A stretch of DNA of 64,000 nt from the NCBI RefSeq assembly GCF_032854445.1, contig NC_088302.1, positions 44,122,645-44,186,644 of the forward strand. Reading direction: 5' to 3'. The translations under genes were made by a program, and so were the position numbers. The DNA is from Liolophura sinensis (Eukaryota > Mollusca > Polyplacophora > Chitonida > Chitonidae). This document shows, in pieces, positions 12,482-23,809 of this stretch. Positions within the stretch are counted from its first letter, which is position 1; each line of letters begins with the position of its first letter. Under the pieces are notes generated by a model. The model saw nothing but the letters and a program-made list of their open reading frames with translations, was not told the origin of the DNA and searched no databases.

Positions 12482-12496
12482 GGGAGGGAGGGAGGG
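12482..12496 (+). promoter_or_regulatory. G-quadruplex motif in the 3' UTR
   Basis: Four runs of three G separated by single A residues (GGGAGGGAGGGAGGG). This is the canonical pattern for a very stable parallel quadruplex and lies on the sense strand, so the mRNA would carry it. Confidence 0.75.
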
Positions 12497-12614
12497 AGTG
12501 CTGTCTTAGCAAATCAGTTGGAATACCACTATTTGAGCATGAAAACTGCTATTATGTTACCGTACTGTGCCTTGCATGTTGGTGATGTTGGTGAAGGTAG
12601 ACACTGGACAGTAC

Positions 12615-12620
12615 AATAAA
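12615..12620 (+). terminator. AATAAA polyadenylation signal, WD40 gene
   Basis: Canonical hexamer about 510 bases after the stop codon with a GT-rich downstream element. No transcript evidence is available. Confidence 0.55.
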
Positions 12621-13534
12621 GTAGGATTTGCCTCCCCATGTTGATTGTGGATTTCATATACTTTAATTTATTTGTTTACAAGTGATTGTATAGAAATGAT
12701 GGTTTTATGTCTTACAGTTTAAACTCTGTTCTGTTTAAACTCACGTTACTTCATGATGTCATTGTACATTTCCATTTATCTGTGTGTAACATCTTCAGCT
12801 TTAAAACTCGGCCAAACTGTATTAAGTGGAACTGAATGTTTTCAGTATTTATTAAGGGAAGACTTCATATGCCTTATGCCTCCCAGCAATAATTCAATTT
12901 AAGTCAAGCAAAATGGCCACATTTTTTACTTGTCAGTTAATCGCGAATGAACTTTATTTTTGTCAAGAAATGAAGCTTGTGGGGATTTCAAAAGCATGTT
13001 GTGATAAGCATTTAATTGTTAAAGTTTTATGCATGTATATGCTTGTTTTATTGTACACATTTATATGTGAGCTGAATTGGCTACTCTGTGATATTCTTTT
13101 TAATTTGTTTATAAATATAAATAAATGATATGGTCAGTTTTTTATGTTGGTTTGTGTGTGGGTTAATTAAAATTGTTTACTGATAATAGGCTTAAATGTC
13201 AACCGAATGATTACAGGATTTTTGTACTTGGTTAATTAGCTGAATAACAAGCAGAGGAAAATAACTCATTGACAAATGATGAAGATCCTTGTTATTTACT
13301 ATGTAGCACATGCTGTGTGAGCCTTGGTTAGCAAATTTGACAATCCTCGCCCCAACCCCTTCTCAGTGAGACACATGCGGTGTGAGCCTTGGCAAATTTG
13401 AAAATTCCTCCCCTCTCTCTGTAGGACCCGCATCCTCTCCTCTCACATGCCGTGTGAGCCTTAGTTAGCAAATTTGAGGACTCTCCCGGCTGTTCACTAT
13501 TTGTGGGGCATGGGTGATAAAATGCAGTTTACAA

Positions 13535-13735
13535 CACATTTGATAAAGACCATTTGTCTTCCACCAATATATTTGTTTCTCACAATTGGGAAAGTGTGTC
13601 CGTAATTTACCACTAAGGTAGGTGTTTTACCCCAAGCACTTCGGTTTCCTCCATCCATAAAAAAAAATCAGTCGTCAAATTTTGAGCATGATTTTAGACC
13701 ACAGGGAGATAAATAAATACCAGAGAGCCTGATGG
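13535..13735 (+). mobile_element. SINE-like repeat (family 2)
   Basis: 'gtcttccaccaatatattt', 'ggtgttttaccccaagcacttcggtttcctccatcc' and a final 'gagataaataaatacc' match family 2. It directly precedes the 46-bp array. Confidence 0.6.
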
Positions 13736-13747
13736 AAATCATCAGCA

Positions 13748-14620
13748 ATGGTTCCTCAAAACCAGACAGTGCCTATAGATACTACCCAGAGAAATGGTTC
13801 CTCAAAACCAGACAGTGCCTATAGATACTACCCACAGAAATGGTTCCCCCAAAACCAGACAGTGCCTATAGATACTACCCACAGAAATGGTTCCTCAAAA
13901 CCAGACAGTGCCTATAGATACTACCCACAGAAATGGTTCCTCAAAACCAGACAGTGCCTATAGATACTACCCACAGAAATGGTTCTTCAAAACCAGGCAT
14001 GATCATATGGATACCATCAACAATGGTCTCTCAAACCACAGAGCCTAATAGAACCCACAGAAATGGCCCTTCAAAACCATACTGAGCCTAATGCCACCTA
14101 CCAGAAATGGCTCGTGACAACCAGACGGAGCCAGATGGAACCTACCAGGAATGGCCATTCAAAACCATACAGAGCCTAATGCAACCTACCAGAAATTGCT
14201 CATCACAACCAGACAGAGCCAAGTGTAACCTACCAGAAATGGCCCATCACAACCAGACAGAGCCTAATGCAACCTACCAGAAATGGTCCATCAAAACCGG
14301 ACAGAGCCTAACGTAACTTACCAGAAATGGCCCTTAAAAATCAGGGAGAACCTGATGGAGCCCACCAGATATGACCCTTCAATACTAGGCAGGGCCTAAT
14401 GCAACCTAACAGAACTGACCCTTCAAAACCAGAAAGAACCTGATGGAACCCATCAGAACTGGCCTTTCAAAATCAAACAGAGCCTGGTGGAACCCACCAG
14501 AACTGGCTCTTCACAATCAGTCATAAACCACCAGCAATAGCCTCTCAAAACCAGACAACGCCTTACTGAAACATCACTTATGTTTCCCTAAATGCAGACA
14601 GTGGTCCCTCAAAACCAGAA
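13748..14620. repeat. 46-bp tandem array, about 18 units
   Basis: The first five units are nearly identical copies of atggttcctcaaaaccagac + agtgcctatagatactaccc + acagaa. Later units drift to a related form (gaaatggcccatcacaacca + gacagagcctaatgcaaccta + cc), and the last ones are strongly decayed. The gradient from uniform to diverged suggests recent amplification at the left end. It lies between genes. Confidence 0.9.
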
Positions 14621-17600
14621 TAAATCATGTTTGCCCGCAATTCTTTAACCAAGAATCAACCAAGATCTCTATCTCAATGGCTACCAGCCAATCTGTGACT
14701 ATTTTGGAAAAGTTTTTAACTCAAGGTGTTCCGGAGACGTGTTCTAGAACGTACAGAAAAATAATAAGAGGCAACAGAAAATTCATATCATAATAAAAAA
14801 AGTGAGTAATTTATATATTAGATGTGTTTGAGACTTCGAAAACAGCCATTTGACAAACACTGAACTTGTCCATGCTCACAAAAATCCTTTTTTTGTTGTT
14901 ATATTTGCTGAGTCTTAGAGCGCTTGCTTCCTGATCCCGCGCAAATACTGCATGTATGTGGAATGTCACATGGTAACGGGAATTCCTTGGCAACCTAAAG
15001 AAGAGAGTAGTTATCAGTGGTGATACTAAGGTTAAACTTAAGATATTCGTGTTCATTAGGTTAAGATGGTTTGGCGTTTTCTGATGAGACTTGATCAGTT
15101 ATGCACGAATCTATACCCTGGTTTATCTCTGAGCCTGGGACTACCAATGAGGCCTGATGTGTCCCAGATGGGCTTTGGACTTGTTTCCTGTGAGCCTAGA
15201 CAAGTGATTGTCATCGAACTTTGACATCTTTCAATGAGCCTACTATTGTTTATTTTCGAGCCTTTAACTTCTTCCTATGAACATGATGGAGTTTCAGTCT
15301 TCAACGGTTTACTATGTGCCTCCTCTTGCTTTTTTATGTATATAGTGTGCGTTAAAGACGTGGGAAAAAAACATATTTTGTGAAAACAGCTGATTATCCT
15401 CGGTGTTAAACACCTTTTAATATAGAAACAACATACGACATTCATGCCTCACAGCTTGATCCGGAAAAGAATGTTCTTCTAGTTGTAATATAAATGTAGA
15501 GTCAAAATCCCCTAAAATTAAGTCGCTAAATACTTTACTAGAGTAAATTTTGATATTTGATATTGCGTCTACTTTACTGACACGACACCACATGAAGTTC
15601 ATGTATAAAATACAATGTACAAGACAAATTTGTGAATCCAAAATTAGCATCAAGAGGTTTCTAACTGATGAGGTCTTAAACATATATAGTTGAATGTCCA
15701 CACGCATTTTATGTGGCTGAAGTTATGCTGTACTGGTACCATCTCCCTAATTAAATTTGGCTTTCTCATTAAATTGTGTTCATGTAGATGTGGTTGGTAG
15801 CCATGGCAACGAGCAAACCGGAAACGTCTTGCTTATCGGTATCTAGGTGAAAGCACATAACAGTTAGCTTTATATATGAAGTAATAGGGAATTCCACAGA
15901 TTGATTTATGTTTGTGAACACTATATGTCCTTCAGTAATTAATCCTATTGATGATATGTCTATCTTCGTAATGATGTGTTCCATAAATGCGTCTATTGTT
16001 CAACAACAACCCCCGGGAAATTGTTTTTTCTCCGGTCACACCTGTTAATTGTGCTTTCAACCTTTGTGTAGGCTACAAAACAATATTCAGAAATGATCAT
16101 TCATATACAGCCATAATAGGCCTACCGTGCCTCTCATTTGATGTAGGCCTGCTTTTATGTGTTTCAATTTATCGATGTATGTGATTTGTTGTGTATATAT
16201 GCAAAATCAAAAGGTTCCAGCATGCGACGAAGTTTCTGTCGATTCCTGTCCCCAAACTAATAACTTCTCGACAGGCGTATACATGATTTTTTGTCTTTAG
16301 TAAAAACCACTATTTTTGTGGAATGGAGAAAACTGCCTGGTCGAGTGCTGTGTGTTTGGGGGTTTTAAATGCTAAATATCGCATTAAGATGTCAGGCTTA
16401 CTATAAAAACATGACGAACATTTGTGCTGACATTTATTTATTTATACGGTGTTTAAAGCTGTGTAGTTATAGTTAATAGTTATTTGCTTATTTGGACAGG
16501 TAGGTTTATGAGAAGAGGGGGAAACATGATTGTGAGTGGAGGAAGAGTTTTGAACCCACTACCGCCTCACTGTGTACTTAATTCTGATAATGAGAGTTCT
16601 TTATATGTATGAATGTTGAAGATTACTGAATGCATGTTCAAGGAGCACCCAGTCACGTGTAGAGGCCACTGTAACACAGAGACGTCATCACGATCATCGG
16701 CAAACTGAAATTGTGTTAGGGTTTGTTTTCTTGGATACATCAAGCCGTAGGGGCTTCATTTTAACACGCTGCCCTATTTATAGATAAAAAATCGATTAGA
16801 TATGGGTGTGGTGACATACTTGACACGGAAGCTGTTAAATGAAGGGTTAAAAGCTGTATCGTAATCCGTGTTAGTATGCTGTTGGCCGTGGCATACCTCT
16901 AATATATATGTACATGCTGCATGTACAGTACATAATTAATTATATCGACATCTAATATACACGTCTGCAATATACACACCAATGTGGCTGGGAGAATATC
17001 GACAAAAATTCAGGTCGTTTTATCACGTTGCCACGGTTACCGAAACAAACAGTTGATGTCATCATCTATCAGCGAGAATCCTCCATATTGTGGCGTCTCC
17101 GCAAAGATACGACCATCGGTACTGTGAATGCTGGCAGGCCACCATACACCAGGTCTTCACGCCCGCTTTGTACCCACACCAGGTAATGTAGCTACGCTCA
17201 TTCTGTGATAACTCATTATTTCACAAGTGTGAACCTGAAGATAAATCAAGTCATTATAAATCTCTCGGCTAATAACTCGAAATTTAGTTTATGACACGTG
17301 TATCTAGTAAGTGTATACATATGTAGTGCAGTCCTGTAAGAGAGAAAGGATGGAACCACGTTTTTATTCTTACAGTGCACAAAAGTCACTTTGCGAATGT
17401 TAAAAATTACGAAATACTAAGTACAATGTAATTTTTAAGTGTATATATCATGGAATGTTCAATTTTATTCTTTTTATCCGTTTTACTCATCTTAGTAAAC
17501 CATGTATAAAGATAGAATAAAACACATGGTCATACGAGCCAAGGAGGGCGCTAATGAAAACCGCCATCAAATGTGAAAGGACTTTTAAATAAAACATCTG

Positions 17601-18221
17601 CTATAGAGTAATTTGAGTTGAACGAGATCTGCAGTTCATTTAGCAGCTACATTAAGGGCTGCTTTTACTCTCTGATAGGTTATATCGTCACCCGCCAGGT
17701 TATGGTTTTTAAGATTACTTATCTTTCGTAATGTTACCTAGGCTAACCATCGTTATATAAACTATTGAAAACAATACACGAAACGCTTTTTGATTTTATT
17801 TTTTCATAGAAAGGTTGTCAAGTATGTTAAATTTAAACCAAACCGAGTGTGTTATGTTTAAGTATAGATTTCTAAGAATATGTAGAATAGATAAAGAGAC
17901 GTATATGCATGTGAACATAAAAGAGGGGGTGAGCCGATGCAGCATAATCGAGCTGAACATTATTAGTACTATCCATAAAGCTCATATCACAATTAAAACA
18001 CTTTTGCACCAAAGTTATTTCAGTTCAGTGCTGAGAAATAAATGAAAGTAATCACATACTAATATTTATTTTTTCTCTGTCTCTTTTTTACATTTTCAAA
18101 ATAGTCAGGAAGATTTTCGCAAGACATGTTTGAACTCGTCTATCAAATGATACGAATTTGTTTTGGTCTTACAATCGCACCGTGGAATTATAAATCCTGA
18201 AGCTATATCAAGAACAGAGTT

Positions 18222-18370
18222 AAAAACCGTAGCCGTACAAACTGTGGCGATAGGAGCCATAAAGGTACAAATTGCAGATAAACAGACCATAGAGGTAAAA
18301 ATTATGGAGGTTCAAACCACAGGGGTATAAATTGCAGATGAGGAAACCGTAGAGATAGAAATCACAAATC
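18222..18370. repeat. Degenerate ~15-bp tandem repeat
   Basis: Repeated variants of 'accatagaggtaaaaattgcagat' with alternating spacers. On the minus strand they read as a repetitive Leu-Tyr-Gly pattern, which reflects the repeat rather than a gene. Confidence 0.5.
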
Positions 18371-18449
18371 ACAGCACCTTTTCGTGAAGGTATAAATGGT
18401 GGAAATATGGTGACACTTAGTTGACGAACAAACACTATACTCATGCGCT

Positions 18450-18510
18450 TGGCATGTCCGGTGTTTTGCTTGGGATGTCCTATATTTTGCTTGGCATGCT
18501 CGATATTTAA
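18450..18510. repeat. Three ~21-bp tandem units
   Basis: 'gcttggcatgtccggtgtttt', 'gcttgggatgtcctatatttt' and 'gcttggcatgctcgatattta' follow head to tail. Confidence 0.65.
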
Positions 18511-20964
18511 AGGGCAAGTTAAAAAAAATTCGGAAGTGATTCATGACAGTACGACAAGAACAAACTGTATAGAACTCGTTGTTGGTGTTGTTGGTATGAC
18601 GTGAAATTGCAAGTCATGCATGGAATATGAGTGTGTTCTGTACACAAATGTGCTTACGTTGTGCCTTCTAAGATTCCGGAGACACTAATCCTCTAGAATG
18701 TGCATGCGGATTCCCCACGTTTACCTCATCGCCAGAGTCCCTAGTACATACACAACACTTATATTGTGATTGGCTTTTGGACTTTCCCATTGTTGAATAC
18801 TTTGAATGCCGGTTTTACGAATGCACTATTGTGGAACTGATATATTCATTGTTTTTTTTTATATTTATATATTTTCCAGTATCATGCTATATTTATTTGA
18901 GTTAAACAGAAATCTATATTCATGAATTGAAATATGAATTGAAGTTTTCATTTTCAATAATTCAATATTTGCACCGAGTGAAAAAAATATTGAATTTTAT
19001 TACTGATGGATTCTTGTGATAAGTTAATAACAATTGTACCGAACATCGCCATGTTGAATTTGAAAAGAATTTTCATATGCGCCTATCCCAGTTTTGCAAT
19101 ATCAGCATATGTGAATGCTATAACCATTATCAGATATAACACTTTAAGATAATTGTTTAACCTGATCGGCTGCATTGTAAGTTATGTGATGATTTATTAT
19201 CATTATTTGTACGCACTGAATTTTTACATTAAGTCAAATTTAATGGTCTTTTTTTTTCGGACTCACATCCAGAGACTCACGAGTCCATTTCAACCGCTGA
19301 CCTCATCTCGTATACTTGGAGGATTCCTGCCCGGACTAAGCAGAGGCAGTTGGAGAACTTGATACATTACGTCTATAGAACCTATTCAGATATATATCCA
19401 GTTACACCAAGCCTACCCCTATGATTTTACACATTTAGACCTATGCATGCTTTGTAGAAAATTACAGAACGTTTGTAAACGAAAAGAATAGCTGAAAGCT
19501 ATGCTTTCAAACTCGATGACGATTAGCTCTCTAAAATGCTTTTGAAGTCGGTGCGGTCTTTGGAGATTATGACCAGTTAGTTAACGCCCGCACCTACAAT
19601 GTCGGTTTGAACAGACACGCGTTCTTGTCTGTGGTCAGGGGAATCACTTAGCAATGTTTGTACATATGGAAGTTAGCTCTCATAGAATCTCTGAACGTGT
19701 GTATAAGGGTCCTAAACTGATGGTCATGGTTCACTGGCCTGACGCTTGACGACAAGATAAAGCAAGAATCAATCCTATCAACTGACAGAACATTTCCATG
19801 TAGTGATTTGGAGCCCCTGAAGGACATACACGTACCGGGTCTGTGCGCGTTTTACCGTTGAAGAACGTCTTTGTGTCGTTCGTTTTTCTGACCACGAGGG
19901 TGCTGGCTTTTTGTGTAAACTTCTTCTGTCATCGACTGGAAGAAATTCATTAGTATACAAGGATATTTGCGAGTCGTGGATTTGAAATACGCTCAAGACA
20001 AAGTGAAATGCGTGACTCAAGGTGAGAGATACTCAAGCCCCTGCACTGGCAGATTGGCAGAGTAAAGATCGCTGAGGCAAGGTTCTGCACGGAGATCAAA
20101 CCTCGGTCCATGAAGCAATGTTGCGATGTAACTTTGATTGTATAAGAGACTACGCATACATATACGTATATATCCGTTGACACATACAATACCGCCACAG
20201 AGGCCTACATACTGCACTACTGTGCGCGGACGAGAAATCGTTAGAGTATAGGATGAAACAAAGCCAGAAAGGTGACTTGAGGACGGAATTTTACTGGGAT
20301 TAACTGGTCAATAAGGTAATCTGAAACAAGCATCAGTTCATTAATGTGTTACATGTGATCTGATCACAGGTGCGTTCATTGTTAACAGTACGTGTGGTCA
20401 TGTCTGATATCTGTTGTGTTCATTAACTCTACTAATAACGCCTGGTTTAGACAATAGCAGCAGGTGATTTTAGTAATACAAGAGCTAGCAGAGAGAGGAA
20501 TATTTATATATGTAGTATATGAAGTATATACCAGCTTTAAGTATAGGACAAATATCAGACGGTATATTGCTTCCCTACTGGAATACTGGTACGTTACTCA
20601 TTCATATAATATGGGTAACAATGGGACATGCCACCTTCGTTGGGTTTTCTTCGCGTCTTAAAGCACAAATTGCTTGCGTTTACAACACAACACATCTGAC
20701 GTATTCACCGCCGTTATAGTTAACATTACTTAACATAACATTAGACCAGCACATGTGTTAACTAATCGGTAAATACAGGCACCAAGGTGCTGATGCATCC
20801 AAACAAATATTGTTCGAATTAAACAAAATCTAGAATCTGACAAGCAATTGAAAGAAAACTGCCAAACTCATATTAATGTGTTCTGCATGCAGGAACGGTG
20901 AAGATAAAAAATAGCAGTTTTCACACAAAAAACAACGCCTTTGTACATAGTTCATGCTCAAAGC

Positions 20965-21426
20965 TTAAAGTAAAAGAAAGCTAAAATATGAAGTAAGGTT
21001 CATCATACAGACAACTGAAAAATATGCTTAAAAACACTTTCATATATTTTTTTCAGATTTTTAAAGTGTTGAAAGGCATTCAAATATTTGAAAACAATGG
21101 TGGGCTTTATGATCCATACTGACTGTATCTAGGAACTCTTACGTCACATCTTTTTGGAAACATTATTTCAGTAATCTTATCACTGATGGGTAAAAGAGGG
21201 TTATTCTGACATTCAGTGTCGTTATTAGAGTTGGAAAAATTTACTGTTACGTCAGAGTTCCTAACCTCTGATAGTATGATCCATAAAGCCCAGAATTCAA
21301 ATGTTTGAGCGCCTTTAACTATTTTCACAAAAATCTAAAAAAAAACAAATGAAAGTATATTTACATATGGTTTTAAGTGGTCTCTTTAGTGATCCCTACT
21401 TCGGTTTTAGAGATCTTTACCTTTAA
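20965..21426. mobile_element. TTAA-flanked hairpin element B, copy 1
   Basis: About 462 bp bounded by TTAA at 20965 and 21423. Inner arms are strong inverted repeats ('gggctttatgatccatact' against 'agtatgatccataaagccc'; 'ggaactcttacgtcac' against 'ttacgtcagagttcc'), and the outer ends also pair ('ttaaagtaaaagaaagctaaaa...gaagta' against 'ttaaaggtaaagatctctaaaa...gaagta'). A second copy lies at 47536-48014. No open frame of note. Confidence 0.78.
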
Positions 21427-23055
21427 TCAATGCGTATGCAAGATTATTTGGTATTTATGCTATGATATAAGTGGGACGCAAAGGGCGCATATTTTGATGT
21501 TTTGCCACAACTCTTCAGAGAACAGCAGTTTCATCGTGGCCAGTGAACATGGAAGTAGATCAAATACTTGTTTGTCTGCAAACTGTCAAACCAAGCCAGA
21601 GTTTTCAGTTCTAAAACGAGCGACTTAATATTTAATATTCCTTTGCCTTGTGCGTTTCAACGAGAGAACGCGCAAACTATGCTATTGTTGGACCATGTGA
21701 TTGCCTAAAGTCACCCCACAATACATGCTGTCCCTTTCCTGCTGGCCTGCACACATATGAAAAGAAAAAACTCATGTAAGCAGCATTATATAATTGTCAG
21801 ATGTCAGGTTTATGAGAATATTTACACCAACATGGATGACCTTGTCATTAATGGTTATCGGCAGGTCACAATACAGGTGAGTGCCCTACAGAGAGTAAGA
21901 GACGGTGTTGTAAATTGCCCCAGGTTTATACCTGGCAACCAGGTAAGTGTCCTGCCTTGGGACAGGTGGGAGCCGTTTGAAGAGGTCAACACAGCAACTA
22001 TAATGCAATTTAGTTAAGTTATAGTCAACAAACGGTATGTTAAGGTTTTAAGTGTCCAGAGATTAAGCTTCCTGGCTAAAGTCAATACACTATGTGTATT
22101 GAGGCATGTTACTAAGGGGGTATACAATCACAGACACCGGCTTGTTCTCCGTAACTTTATAATATAGCGGACACTTGTGAAGGTAAGGATTAAACCAGTG
22201 CCAATGTCAGTACCTCCCAGGTATGTTTTTGATAGCACACACAGTTATGTTGTCAGCGTAAGAAGAGACCATAGGAATAAAAGCTCGTGTGAAGGTGAAT
22301 TCCGAATGTATATTTATTTTGCAATTTGTAGAGTGGAATGTAGGATGATTTTGATATTATGCACGGTTCTGAAGTCAATCTGTAAACAATGCAAGGTTAT
22401 CGAAAGTTAAAAGTGAATGGCTCACGTGGATAACGAGTACATTGCGGGATTAGCAGCGTGCAGTGACGACGGTAAACGAGCTACTGGCTTTCCAAACGTT
22501 TAAGATATCTTCCACAGATAGTGAGTACCAAGGGACGATTACATAATGCGATTTCCGACTTCATTCAAAATTTCAAATACATATACTATTTTGGAGCTTA
22601 TTTTTCGGCTCTAGAAATTAAAATTATGACCATCTAATCAGGTTCAAGACAAATGTCAAAATTTAAACGTTCAGTTTCAACAACTAAGCATTGTGACAAG
22701 GCTTTCAATATTTACTTAAATCGAAATGGCAATATGGAATCGGCCACGGAACATCTATACCGTTGCCAAACTAGTGTGTATCTTAATAGTTTAAGGCTGT
22801 CCGTCAAATCTGTAGGCTACACTTTGCATGTGGATTTTCTGGAATGGGTGAACAGGAATTGAGGCCAAAGCTGAACATTACTACTACAAACAATTCGTAG
22901 CCTAATGGTATTTAATGGCGAAGTCTTTATCCGCAGTTAGAACAATAGTTTGTGAATGATTTTCAGTGTACATCAGCAAAGTCTTTTTTAGAAACATATC
23001 TACTTATCGTCATGGTTTTCCTTATGTTTGATTTATTGTCTTTATGGCTTTTCAG
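21427..23055. other. Intergenic sequence upstream of the 23.1-kb gene
   Basis: No coding feature supported. There is a perfect-looking donor motif (acaggtgagt) near 21876 and a possible 5' non-coding exon with 'gatagtgagtacc' near 22520. Either could feed the acceptor at 23055, but the sequence alone does not decide. A fragment resembling hairpin element C lies at 22545-22680. Confidence 0.4.
22545..22680. mobile_element. Fragment of hairpin element C
   Basis: Shares with the element at 37657-37864 the order 'atttc-gacttcattcaaaa', 'ggagcttatttttcggctctagaaattaaaat' and 'ccatctaatcag'. The second inverted end was not recognised here. Confidence 0.5.
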
Positions 23056-23114
23056 GACATCGAGATGAACTGATCAACAATCCCGCCAACTGACATTTTT
23101 AGCGAAAATTCAAG
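23056..23114 (+). other. 5' UTR end of the uncharacterised gene
   Basis: A clean acceptor (tatggcttttcag) at 23043-23055 opens an exon that begins non-coding. An in-frame TAG at 23100 lies 15 bases before the ATG at 23115, and the ATG context (caagATGG) has A at -3 and G at +4. So the start is well fixed, and at least one upstream non-coding exon must exist. Confidence 0.6.
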
Positions 23115-23809
23115 ATGGCAGCAGTGGAAGTACCGCGACCTCTCCAAGGGCACGTTACCATGACAATGGAGGAGGGCGTACCGGAAAGGACAAAAGGTGT
23201 GGAGGATTTGGGTGAGGATGAGCTAGGGATTTATGAGGACAATGCTGAATGCGCCGACCTCACGGACTCTGAATTCGAAGACATGGACTGGACTCAGCCT
23301 GCCAGCATCAAACCAGCAGTGCTGGGCTCGGTGGCCGAGGGAATCACTGTTATACAGGAAGAAAATGAGCCTGCATCCGGTGAGTCATGTGACGGCGAGG
23401 AGCATCGTCTACAACTCGATGAAAGCTTCCGAAGAAGTTCACCAGAAAGGGTAACACAAGAAGAAATGAAAATGAGACCGTCAGTATTCATGACGGACTC
23501 GGGGGACATCAAATTAAACTTACCATCAGATCTACACGAAAATTCCTTAGAGATACACTCACCAGAATCACGTGATTGTCCTGGTGTGAGGGAGCAACGA
23601 GAGACAGCTCCTCCTATCGATTCCACCACAGAGGGGGACAAGTCTCTAGTGTCATTTAGCTATGAAAACATGAAACTAGAGGAAAGGCCGGGAAGTGGAA
23701 GTAGTGCAGACTTGCAGAACTCGGCGGGATTACGTGGAAAGGCGAATACCCCGGTCAGTTGCCTTGTTGACTATCAAGATGGGACAGAGTCTAGACAGCT
23801 TCATTCCAG
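23115..23809 (+). CDS. Uncharacterised gene, exon 1 (acidic N-terminus)
   Basis: Encodes about 231 residues starting MAAVEVPRPLQGHVTM. It is rich in Glu, Asp and Ser with no hydrophobic core, so probably disordered. It ends at a consensus donor, ccag|gtgagt. Confidence 0.85.

Larger units (their letters stand above)
12105..12650 (+). other. 3' UTR of the WD40 gene
   Basis: The sequence after the TGA at 12102 has no long coding potential. It contains a G-rich run at 12482-12496 and an AATAAA at 12615-12620, followed by a GT-rich stretch as expected of a cleavage region. A second AATAAA-like cluster near 13115-13128 could be a distal polyadenylation site. The extent is inferred from these signals only. 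Confidence 0.55.
14621..20964. other. Long intergenic stretch without a supported gene
   Basis: Six kilobases with only short open frames lacking splice context or family resemblance. The region may hold the promoter and a 5' non-coding exon of the gene starting at 23115. One weak candidate for such an exon ends at 'cacaccag|gtaatg' near 17183, but nothing else supports it. Two small decayed tandem repeats lie at 18222-18370 and 18450-18510. Confidence 0.5.

Noticed and set aside
13748-14620. CRISPR array
   Set aside because: Units are contiguous with no unique spacers, and the genome is eukaryotic.
17100-17190. 5' non-coding exon and promoter of the 23.1-kb gene
   Set aside because: One donor-like motif only, and other equally good candidates exist at 21876 and 22520.
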